Origin: Thermoplasmata archaeon
Lineage (GTDB): Archaea > Thermoplasmatota > Thermoplasmata > WALJ01
DNA length: 5,842 bases
Direction: 5' to 3'
Assembly: GCA_026986305.1 (NCBI GenBank)
Contig: JALSOU010000001.1
Location: forward strand, 1 to 5,842
Part shown: piece after piece, positions 1 through 4,361 of the stretch
How the letters are laid out: the number at the start of each line of letters is the position of its first letter
How positions within the stretch are numbered: position 1 is the stretch's first letter
Notes under the pieces: generated by a model
Seen by the model: only the letters and a program-made list of their open reading frames with translations
Told to the model about the DNA's origin: nothing
Database searches by the model: none
Made by a program: the position numbers and the translations under genes

Positions 1-33
1 GTTAAAGACTGGCAAGGAGGGTGGAAAGGATGA
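1..33 (+). CDS. Possible 3' tail of an upstream gene (partial)
   Basis: Frame 1 is open from the window edge and reads VKDWQGGWKG before a TGA at 31-33. That stop would overlap the ATG of the next gene (30-32) in an ATGA arrangement, the usual sign of translational coupling in an operon. Only ten residues are visible, so no family can be named and the frame could be open by chance. Confidence 0.3.
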   Translation, partial: VKDWQGGWKG

Positions 34-572
34 AAAAATACACCTATACTGTCGGACATGTTATATATAACCTTTTAAAGTTTTTCATTCCTCTCATTAG
101 TATGGCTATTGTTTTTACGTCCTTTATGATTCCGAAAGAAAATTTTATATTAGGATTTATAGTTATTTTATTCTTTTCCATATTTCTTCTTATTTTAATA
201 CTTGTTTATACCTACTTTTCAGATAGGCCAGACATATCTGGAGAATGGATAATAGATGAAAAAAAGGGTATAATCGAAATGCGCAGGCCTAAAGTGGGAG
301 ATAATAAATATAAAATATCTGAGATTGAAGAAATAAGGTACTCTAGGGAAGGTTTGCTATATTTGAAACTGAAAAACCACAGCCCTCTTAGTTTTTTGTA
401 TTTTAAGATATCAGAGGAAGAGAGAGACAACTTTGAAAAAGAAATGAAAAAACTTAGCGAAAAATATGGGTTCACCTTCATAGTTTTGTGGAAAAGAAGG
501 GATGTAGATACAGGCAAGAGTATAGATGAGATAATAAAAGAAAGGTCGAAAAAGTCCGGAAGTAGGAGGTGA
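30..572 (+). CDS. Unrecognised two-helix membrane protein with a cytoplasmic domain
   Basis: A 180-residue protein that I do not recognise. Residues about 13-34 and 39-63 form two strongly hydrophobic segments, a probable membrane hairpin. After them comes a soluble domain of about 90 residues with alternating strand-like stretches (GEWIIDEKKGIIEMRR, YLKLKNHSPLSFLYFKI) and a closing amphipathic helix rich in Glu and Lys. This layout resembles membrane-anchored PH-like domains, but that is an inference from shape only. The tail is Lys/Arg-rich and ends KKSGSRR. I chose the ATG at 30 because AGGAGG at 15-20 lies 9 nt upstream; an in-frame GTG at 21 directly abuts that site and is unlikely. The gene is visibly more AT-rich than the operon on the right, which suggests horizontal acquisition. 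A strong GGAGGTGA overlaps its stop codon, as if another gene once followed in an operon. Confidence 0.72.
   Translation: MKKYTYTVGHVIYNLLKFFIPLISMAIVFTSFMIPKENFILGFIVILFFSIFLLILILVYTYFSDRPDISGEWIIDEKKGIIEMRRPKVGDNKYKISEIEEIRYSREGLLYLKLKNHSPLSFLYFKISEEERDNFEKEMKKLSEKYGFTFIVLWKRRDVDTGKSIDEIIKERSKKSGSRR
565..572 (+). promoter_or_regulatory. Strong ribosome binding site without a standard start codon
   Basis: GGAGGTGA, a full match to the anti-Shine-Dalgarno end of archaeal 16S rRNA, overlaps the last codons and stop of the membrane-protein gene. No ATG, GTG or TTG lies in the normal 5-10 nt window after it. The only candidates there are ATA at 577, one base from ATG, and ATA at 581. TTG at 589 is in the same frame as 577 but too far away. 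The site therefore looks like the start signal of a gene whose start codon has been lost, or one that uses a rare ATA start. Confidence 0.5.
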
Positions 573-576
573 AGGG

Positions 577-815
577 ATAGATACGATTTTGAATTTAATT
601 AAAATTTGCAATGATGAACTTATGGTAAAAGACAAAAAAAGAAAAGAATAATGCTCCTCAGAAGCTCTGAAACAACAAACATTGTTAGATTATGTGATTT
701 GATACGGGAAATAAAGGGATTTCCTCCATAGATGAAGATAGAGGAATATGGAAGTGTACTCGGTTATAGAAAATGGGAAAAAGAACTCTTAAAGAAAATA
801 AAATATAAAAAATAA
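577..815 (+). pseudogene. Probable decayed small gene (lost start, frameshift, in-frame amber)
   Basis: This stretch behaves like broken coding sequence. One frame runs from 577 (ATA) to a TAA at 649-651 and encodes DTILNLIKICNDELMVKDKK and more. A second frame opens with ATG at 651, overlapping that stop (TAATG), and runs 26 codons to a TAG at 729-731. It resumes in the same frame with ATG at 732 and ends at TAA 813-815. The text around the amber codon, IVRLCDLIREIKGFPP then MKIEEYGSVLGYRKWEKELL, reads as one amphipathic domain. Its pattern (short helix, G-PP, IEEYGS, YRKWEKEL) loosely recalls homing-endonuclease-associated repeat domains, which is a weak resemblance. Alternatives are three tiny coupled genes, or amber read-through, for example as pyrrolysine. 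A decayed gene is the simplest reading. Confidence 0.42.
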
Positions 816-827
816 ACAAAAATTGCG

Positions 828-870
828 ATACATTTATATACTAGAAATACATAGTCATACTTGTGGTACA
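828..870 (+). promoter_or_regulatory. TATA promoter and possible operator of the toxin-antitoxin pair
   Basis: TTTATATA at 833-840 is a near-ideal archaeal TATA box. Transcription would start about 25-27 nt downstream, near 862-866, leaving a leader of only a few bases before the antitoxin ATG at 871. The hexamer ATACAT occurs at 828-833 and again at 847-852, flanking the box. Ribbon-helix-helix antitoxins commonly bind short repeated sites over their own promoter, so this pair is a candidate operator. The promoter is seen in the sequence; the operator role is inferred. Confidence 0.6.
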
Positions 871-1089
871 ATGTCAGTCATGCTCTCAATAAGGTTGCCA
901 GAGTCTCTCGCAAAAGAGCTGGAGGAGATATCCGCATTTCTAGATAGGTCCAAATCATACATAGTAAAAAAGGCTCTGGAAGAGTATTTGGAGGAATACG
1001 CAGATTATTTGATATCTATAGAGCGCCTTAGGGACAAGGATGACAGGATAATATCTTCAGAGGAGCTGAGGGAAGCGCTTGACCTATAA
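871..1089 (+). CDS. Ribbon-helix-helix antitoxin (RelB/CopG-like)
   Basis: A 72-residue antitoxin expected to bind and neutralise the RelE-like toxin encoded next to it and to repress their shared promoter as a dimer. Residues 4-10 (MLSIRLP) form the DNA-contacting strand. Residues about 11-24 and 27-40 (SKSYIVKKALEEYL) form the two helices of the fold. The acidic tail, about 43-72, would wrap the toxin. The frame is open further upstream to an ATG at 823, but those extra codons read through the TATA box at 833-840, so they cannot belong to the mRNA made from it. The ATG at 871 is therefore preferred; the ATG at 880 is a weaker alternative. The toxin frame overlaps the end of this gene by 11 nt, the usual coupling in such modules. 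Confidence 0.85.
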   Translation: MSVMLSIRLPESLAKELEEISAFLDRSKSYIVKKALEEYLEEYADYLISIERLRDKDDRIISSEELREALDL

Positions 1090-1339
1090 GGTTGAGTACA
1101 AACAGTCCGTGATCAAAGACCTCAGAAACATAGATAAAAGCACGGCAAGGAGAATAGTCGAAAAAATAGAATCAGAGCTCGGAGAAAATCCAGATAAGGG
1201 AACTCCTCTTTCTGGGCAATTTAGTGGGCTTTACAAGTACCGCATAGGAAATTACAGAGTGATATACTCTAAAACAGAGAACGGTATATTAGTTCTAAGA
1301 ATAGGACACAGAAAAAAGGTTTATCGCGGTAGGATTTGA
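1079..1339 (+). CDS. RelE/ParE-family toxin
   Basis: An 86-residue protein with the compact RelE fold signature. It has an N-terminal strand (TYKVEYKQSV), a helical pair (about residues 11-35), then the core LSGQFSGLYKYRIGNYRVIY at 44-63 and the C-terminal strand and tail LVLRIGHRKKVYRG at 71-84. Members of this family mostly cut ribosome-bound mRNA, while ParE relatives inhibit gyrase. The basic and aromatic residues R55, R60, H77, R78, K79 and Y82 lie where RelE enzymes keep their RNA-cleaving residues, so an mRNA interferase is the better guess. The start is a TTG at 1079, the only start available because a TGA lies in frame at 1067-1069. TGAGGG just before it can serve as ribosome binding site. 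The TTG start and 11-nt overlap fit low-level, coupled translation after the antitoxin. Length is normal and the gene appears intact. Confidence 0.87.
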   Translation: MTYKVEYKQSVIKDLRNIDKSTARRIVEKIESELGENPDKGTPLSGQFSGLYKYRIGNYRVIYSKTENGILVLRIGHRKKVYRGRI

Positions 1340-1372
1340 GGAAAAATTTAAACAAAAATTTGCACTTAAAGA

Positions 1373-1445
1373 GCTGAGGGGGAGTGAGCAAAGTCACACC
1401 TTTGCGAGCAACCCTCAGGCGAGCAAAGCGAGCGCTGAGGGGGAG
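1373..1445. repeat. GC-rich patch with two copies of the tRNA-Ser 3' end
   Basis: The 12-mer GCTGAGGGGGAG, which is the 3' acceptor and T-stem end of the tRNA-Ser gene read on the plus strand, occurs at 1373-1384 and 1434-1445 as well as in the tRNA at 1523-1534. Between the two copies are inverted repeats: GCAAAG/CTTTGC at 1388-1393/1400-1405 and CCCTCAG/CTGAGGG at 1412-1418/1435-1441. The patch contrasts sharply with the AT-rich sequence on its left. It carries no credible coding frame. Remnant attachment sites or a mobile repeat are the likely origins. Confidence 0.65.
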
Positions 1446-1446
1446 A
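1418..1446 (+). repeat. Extended direct repeat, copy outside the tRNA
   Basis: This 29-nt segment matches 1506-1535 at 27 of 30 aligned positions, with two transitions and one single-base gap. The second copy straddles the mature 3' end of tRNA-Ser, covering about 12 bases of the tRNA and about 17 of its downstream flank. So the duplication includes sequence beyond the tRNA itself, as expected when an integrating element brings its own copy of a tRNA 3' end and flank. Confidence 0.65.
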
Positions 1447-1474
1447 GGAGCGCGGTTACGCCCGTGCGACTTGT

Positions 1475-1493
1475 ACTTTTTCATGGAAAAAGT
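1475..1493 (-). terminator. Possible terminator of the tRNA-Ser transcript
   Basis: An inverted repeat ACTTTTT-CATGG-AAAAAGT (plus strand) gives T5 on either strand. On the minus strand the T5 lies about 30 nt beyond the tRNA 3' end. Archaeal RNA polymerase stops at short T-runs, so this could end the tRNA transcript and, in the other direction, the toxin mRNA. The T-runs are short and the role is inferred. Confidence 0.35.
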
Positions 1494-1505
1494 CCCTCCA
1501 GAAGC

Positions 1506-1535
1506 GGCGAACAAAGTGAGACGCTGAGGGGGAGA
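1506..1535 (+). repeat. Extended direct repeat, copy spanning the tRNA-Ser 3' end
   Basis: Partner of the repeat at 1418-1446. Positions 1523-1535 are tRNA sequence (T-stem and acceptor 3' strands) and 1506-1522 are the discriminator base and flank. On the plus strand it reads GGCGAACAAAGTGAG followed by AC and GCTGAGGGGGAGA. Confidence 0.65.
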
Positions 1536-1604
1536 TTTGAACTCCCGAGGGCAGAGCCCACCGGCTCTCAAGGCCGGCGCCTTTCCGGGCTAGGCTACCT
1601 CAGC
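1522..1604 (-). tRNA. tRNA-Ser (anticodon UGA)
   Basis: Read on the minus strand this folds as a complete class II tRNA. The acceptor stem is GCTGAGG/CCTCAGC, the D-arm GCC...GGC, the anticodon stem CCGGC/GCCGG with loop CTTGAGA (anticodon TGA), and the T-arm GGGAG-TTCAAAT-CTCCC. A long variable arm with stem GGGC-TCT-GCCC is the hallmark of serine and leucine tRNAs; the anticodon and discriminator G73 (position 1522) point to serine, decoding UCA and related codons. No CCA is encoded, so it must be added after transcription, as is usual in archaea. No intron is present. The gene is transcribed toward the accessory region, so its 3' end faces the repeats at 1373-1446. Confidence 0.95.
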
Positions 1605-1629
1605 ACTAGGCTCACGCTTAAGCAAACAG

Positions 1630-1638
1630 TATTAAAAA
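1630..1638. promoter_or_regulatory. AT box that may serve two divergent genes
   Basis: TATTAAAAA on the plus strand (TTTTTAATA on the minus) is the only good TATA candidate in the 52-bp gap between the tRNA-Ser and the beta-grasp protein gene. Its centre is about 23 nt before the ATG at 1657 and about 30 nt before the tRNA 5' end at 1604. Both distances fit archaeal start-site geometry, with a leaderless mRNA on one side and a tRNA starting at or near its mature end on the other. Confidence 0.55.
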
Positions 1639-1656
1639 GATTGTGGATTCACCCTT

Positions 1657-1860
1657 ATGAAGGTCAGATTGAAAATAAACGGAATGGATAGAGGATTAAT
1701 AGAGGTTGAAGATGGAATCACAGGCACAGAACTTGCCAGAAGACACAAAGCTCTGCCTCCGGTTACTTTAATGAAGATAAATGGAAGATTCACCCCACTG
1801 CCTGAAAAAATAAAGGACGGAGATGAGGTGGAGCTCATAGTGACCTCTTCAAGCGGTTAA
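1657..1860 (+). CDS. Ubiquitin-like beta-grasp protein (MoaD/ThiS/SAMP family)
   Basis: A 67-residue protein with the beta-grasp order: strand MKVRLKI (1-7), strand GLIEVEDG (13-20), helix TGTELARRH (22-30), strand VTLMKINGR (36-44) and the family loop IKDGDEVELIV (52-62). Relatives either carry sulfur for molybdopterin, thiamine or tRNA thiolation, or are conjugated to proteins as archaeal SAMPs. Both roles need a C-terminal Gly-Gly that an E1-like enzyme adenylates. Here the protein ends SSSG, so the penultimate Gly is Ser (codon AGC, one base from GGC). It could be an unusual substrate, a protein that has lost activation, or one with a non-covalent role. No E1-like, moa or thi gene is nearby to decide. 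Its start follows the AT box at 1630-1638 at leaderless distance, and its 3' end overlaps artA by 26 nt tail to tail. Confidence 0.8.
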   Translation: MKVRLKINGMDRGLIEVEDGITGTELARRHKALPPVTLMKINGRFTPLPEKIKDGDEVELIVTSSSG

Positions 1861-2677
1861 ACCTCTCGTGAAGATGCGCCAAAGATGCGATGTCATCGTA
1901 TAGCTCAGGCATTATCTCAAAGGTTATGAAAAGGAGTATTATCAGGGCTATGAGGCTCCCTCCCTTTCCTATGGCATTGTGGGCAGTCTCAAAGTCGGTT
2001 ATATGGTAGTATGTGAGATAAATCACTCCAGCATTCCTTATGAGGTTCAGGAAGTAAATCACAGGTATATTCAGGAGCAGGGCCTTCTCCTTCTTCCTCC
2101 AGTCAGAGCTGGAAGCAACGATTATTCCAAAGGCTATGAGTATGCTCTGTATTGCGGTGCATGCGAGAACTATCCTTATGTTTGCCTGCGGAACAAGGGC
2201 CCCTATCTCATTCACCATGTCTGTTTTGTACCATAGGGAGTTTCCGAAGTAATCCACAGGCATAACTGTGAAGGAGTTTCCCGTCATCAGATTGAAGAGC
2301 CATATGCTCTGTCCTGCCACCACAGAGATAAGGGATCCAGCAAGTATGGGTATTCTATCTATCAAAAAATACGGGAATCCAGCTAAGAAGGCCGCGCCTG
2401 CTATGAATTTAAGCCCTCTGTGCTCCTCGCCAGCTCTGTATGAAATTATCTCATGATACGCGAGGTAGAAGAAAAACGGGAGGGCCATGAGGCAGAAAAA
2501 TGCATTTGTGAAGTCCCCGACCCCTAGGAAGTCAGGAGCCTGTGTTGGCCAGTAAATTCCCAGAAGAATCCAGCCAGAGGACCTGAATAGATGCCTTTCC
2601 TTTTTTCCGTAATAAAATCCGATTCCCTCAAGTATAAGGCCGAAAAGAAGGATAAAATCAAGGGCTAACCTCAGCAT
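1835..2677 (-). CDS. artA: Archaeosortase A-like membrane transpeptidase
   Basis: A polytopic membrane protein of 280 residues with about eight hydrophobic segments. Archaeosortases recognise a C-terminal sorting signal (PGF-CTERM type for ArtA), cut the protein outside the membrane and allow attachment of a membrane lipid, anchoring S-layer and other surface proteins. The exosortase/archaeosortase catalytic pattern is present in order: Cys173 in ACTAIQS, Arg214 in NLIRNAG and His233 in FETAHNAIGKGGS; the segment WYKTDMVNEIG (149-159) is also typical. ATG at 2683 is possible, but AGGAG lies only 2 nt before it and 8 nt before the ATG at 2677, so the latter is preferred. The gene begins inside the end of trmY, implying coupled translation. 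No substrate with a sorting tail is encoded in this window. Archaeosortase family membership is firm; the ArtA subtype is likely. Confidence 0.9.
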   Translation of the reverse strand: MLRLALDFILLFGLILEGIGFYYGKKERHLFRSSGWILLGIYWPTQAPDFLGVGDFTNAFFCLMALPFFFYLAYHEIISYRAGEEHRGLKFIAGAAFLAGFPYFLIDRIPILAGSLISVVAGQSIWLFNLMTGNSFTVMPVDYFGNSLWYKTDMVNEIGALVPQANIRIVLACTAIQSILIAFGIIVASSSDWRKKEKALLLNIPVIYFLNLIRNAGVIYLTYYHITDFETAHNAIGKGGSLIALIILLFITFEIMPELYDDIASLAHLHERFNRLKRSL

Positions 2678-3245
2678 TCTCATCTCTCCTGTCCAGTATA
2701 TGATGTACTATTACTATTGCCTGATAGGTGTGGAGGCTGTTTTTTCCCAGACTTATTGTATTTGCATTGAATTTCTTCACTAAGCTTTCCTCCTCTTCTG
2801 TGAGGTCCATATGGTCTCCAAGGACAAAGGTTGAGTTTTGATGGAATTCCACCTCGTATGCGTCTTTACCATCCTCTTTCAGATAGTATATGGCTGAATC
2901 TTCTGCTGCAGTTTTGAGAGCGCTCTCCAAGTCCATGGAATCTATATATATTCCGGGAAGCATCTTTTTACCAGCTTTATTCCTTATAAGTGCGTTCCTT
3001 ATCGCAGCGGCCATGTTCCTCTCATCAGGGAACAGATACTTCGCTTCAGAGCCTATTATTCTGAGAAGAACAGAATCTGAGAAGAGTATCCATACCTCCA
3101 CATCTTTCCTGAGACTGTGAGATAAAAATAGGGCTGAGGAGGAAGAGATGGCCAGTATATCCATCCTTCCAGCTCCGGGGAGGTCATCTAGGCTGAAATC
3201 GCCGTTTCCCTTTGCTTTGTGGCTCACAATGAGGAATCTCCTCAT
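2658..3245 (-). CDS. trmY: tRNA (pseudouridine(54)-N1)-methyltransferase TrmY
   Basis: A 195-residue SPOUT-class methyltransferase that uses SAM to convert pseudouridine-54 in the tRNA T-loop to N1-methylpseudouridine, the archaeal counterpart of ribothymidine. Visible family motifs are the N-terminal RFLIVSHKA (3-11), LPGAGRMDIL (22-31), FLSHSLRKDV (40-49), the PDERN stretch (73-77), the trefoil-knot SAM loop VLGDHMDL (141-148) and the C-terminal ISLGKNSLHTYQAIVIVHHILD (164-185). Length is normal. The start is 4 nt after the purP stop with only a weak GTGAT ribosome-binding match, so translation probably depends on purP. The 3' end overlaps artA. tRNA modification beside purine synthesis and a surface-protein sortase is a linkage of convenience rather than one pathway. 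Confidence 0.93.
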   Translation of the reverse strand: MRRFLIVSHKAKGNGDFSLDDLPGAGRMDILAISSSSALFLSHSLRKDVEVWILFSDSVLLRIIGSEAKYLFPDERNMAAAIRNALIRNKAGKKMLPGIYIDSMDLESALKTAAEDSAIYYLKEDGKDAYEVEFHQNSTFVLGDHMDLTEEEESLVKKFNANTISLGKNSLHTYQAIVIVHHILDRRDENAEVSP

Positions 3246-3249
3246 GATA

Positions 3250-4323
3250 TCACGATATCACTTCGTTAAGCCTGCCAAGCTCCCTTGCCATCTTTATCTC
3301 CCTAGCTATCCTCTGACCTGTGGACATTCCGGGCTCTATGAGGTCCGCGTATGGAGAGCCAGATATGAATGGATTCGTTCCAGCCACTATTCTGGAAGAT
3401 ATCTCAAAGACATAGAACTCAAGCTCATCTGTGACTATGGATTCAAGGCAGAATGGACCTATCATGCCGCCGAATAGTTTTAGGGAGCTTTCAACAACTT
3501 TCTCAGCTATCTCAAATGCTTTGGGAAGAAGGGACTCTCTCAGGACAACAGGGACATTTCCAGTCACGACAAATGAGGGGAATATTCCCATCTTCTTGAG
3601 CTCCTCCTGAGCTCCGAGTTTGTATATCTCATCTATGTTTGACTCATCTCTCCTGTCTATGCTCAGCATTTCCAGAGTGCCCTTTGATAGCTTGTAGCCC
3701 TCTTCCTTTATAGGGGAATAGAAGAAGTGCAGATAATATCTGGTTCCGAGTATGTACTCCTGTATGCTGTACTTCTTTGTCCAGTCTATGCCTATCTTGA
3801 ATTCTGCGTAGTTTTTGGCGATGAAAAATCCTTTCCCTCCCTTCGCTCCGTGGTACTTCACAAGCACAGGCCTGTCTATATTCCTCGGGTCCTCTATCTT
3901 TTTTGGCATCTTTATTCCTGCGTGTTTCTCCAGCCATTCCCTCTCCTTTTCCCTGTCAGATTCCCATTCCAGCACATTCCTGTTTCCGAAGGTTGGCAAG
4001 GGAAGCTCTTTGAACCTTGAAGCACCAAGGTACTCAACAAAGGACCCGTGGGGTATGAGAATGGCATTTCTGGCAAGAAGCTCGTCTTTAAGGTCAAAAA
4101 TCTCATCGTAGGAATTTACAATAAGGAATTCATCTGGTTTTCCCAGAGGGAAGGCATCGTAGAACTTAGCCCTTTCTTTTATGGCTATTCCAAGGGTTTT
4201 AAACCCCTCTTTCCTCGCTCCGTTGAATATCTGCAGGCTGCTGTGGGAGCAAACGGTTGCTATGGTCAGTTTATCCTTGTCATATTCATCAAGTATCTTT
4301 TCAATATCCTTTTTTGATACCAT
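3250..4323 (-). CDS. purP: FAICAR synthetase PurP (formate-dependent, ATP-grasp)
   Basis: A 357-residue enzyme that makes FAICAR from AICAR, formate and ATP in purine biosynthesis, replacing the folate-dependent PurH transformylase in many archaea. Characteristic segments run in order: SHSSLQIFNGARKEGF (26-41), IPHGSF (90-95), FGNR (112-115), the ATP-grasp glycine loop VKYHGAKGGKGFF (155-167), IQEYILGT (187-194), DRRDESNID (223-231), TGNVPVVLRESLLP (254-267), PFCLES (290-295), and FEISSRIVAGTN (306-317) with metal- and substrate-binding acidic and Asn residues. Length matches the family (about 360). No Shine-Dalgarno precedes the ATG. Instead CTTTTAAT lies about 25 nt upstream on the coding strand, suggesting a leaderless transcript in addition to read-through from the nuclease gene. 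It is followed after 4 nt by trmY. Confidence 0.96.
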   Translation of the reverse strand: MVSKKDIEKILDEYDKDKLTIATVCSHSSLQIFNGARKEGFKTLGIAIKERAKFYDAFPLGKPDEFLIVNSYDEIFDLKDELLARNAILIPHGSFVEYLGASRFKELPLPTFGNRNVLEWESDREKEREWLEKHAGIKMPKKIEDPRNIDRPVLVKYHGAKGGKGFFIAKNYAEFKIGIDWTKKYSIQEYILGTRYYLHFFYSPIKEEGYKLSKGTLEMLSIDRRDESNIDEIYKLGAQEELKKMGIFPSFVVTGNVPVVLRESLLPKAFEIAEKVVESSLKLFGGMIGPFCLESIVTDELEFYVFEISSRIVAGTNPFISGSPYADLIEPGMSTGQRIAREIKMARELGRLNEVIS

Positions 4324-4344
4324 ATAGAGGGATACAGCGGAGGG

Positions 4345-4352
4345 ATTAAAAG
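4345..4352 (-). promoter_or_regulatory. Probable TATA box for leaderless purP transcription
   Basis: CTTTTAAT on the minus strand, in the 38-nt gap between the nuclease stop and purP. Its centre is about 25 nt before the purP ATG, so the predicted transcription start is the start codon itself. purP lacks a Shine-Dalgarno match, which agrees. The box is short and could arise by chance in an AT-rich gap. Confidence 0.5.
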
Positions 4353-4361
4353 TTTTCGAAG

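Noticed and set aside
212..635. Minus-strand frames opposite the membrane-protein gene
   Set aside because: They are Ser/Phe/Leu-rich complements of Lys/Glu/Ile-rich coding sequence, typical shadows.
823..870. N-terminal extension of the antitoxin
   Set aside because: The codons include the TATA box and expected upstream promoter sequence, and the residues do not fit the ribbon-helix-helix family start.
1373..1535. CRISPR-like or riboswitch-like repeat array
   Set aside because: The repeats are only three, unevenly spaced (61 and 89 bp), and derive from the tRNA-Ser 3' end. There are no spacer-like units and no known aptamer pattern.
1269..1571. Minus-strand open frame of about 100 codons
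   Set aside because: It overlaps the tRNA-Ser, the repeats and the end of the toxin gene, and its Arg/Ser/Pro-rich translation looks non-coding.
1464..1691. Plus-strand open frame of about 75 codons
   Set aside because: It reads antisense through the whole tRNA and the divergent promoter and into the beta-grasp gene in another frame.
3644..3937. Minus-strand open frame of 97 codons within purP
   Set aside because: It is an alternative frame of purP on the same strand; its Arg/Gln-rich product does not resemble any family.
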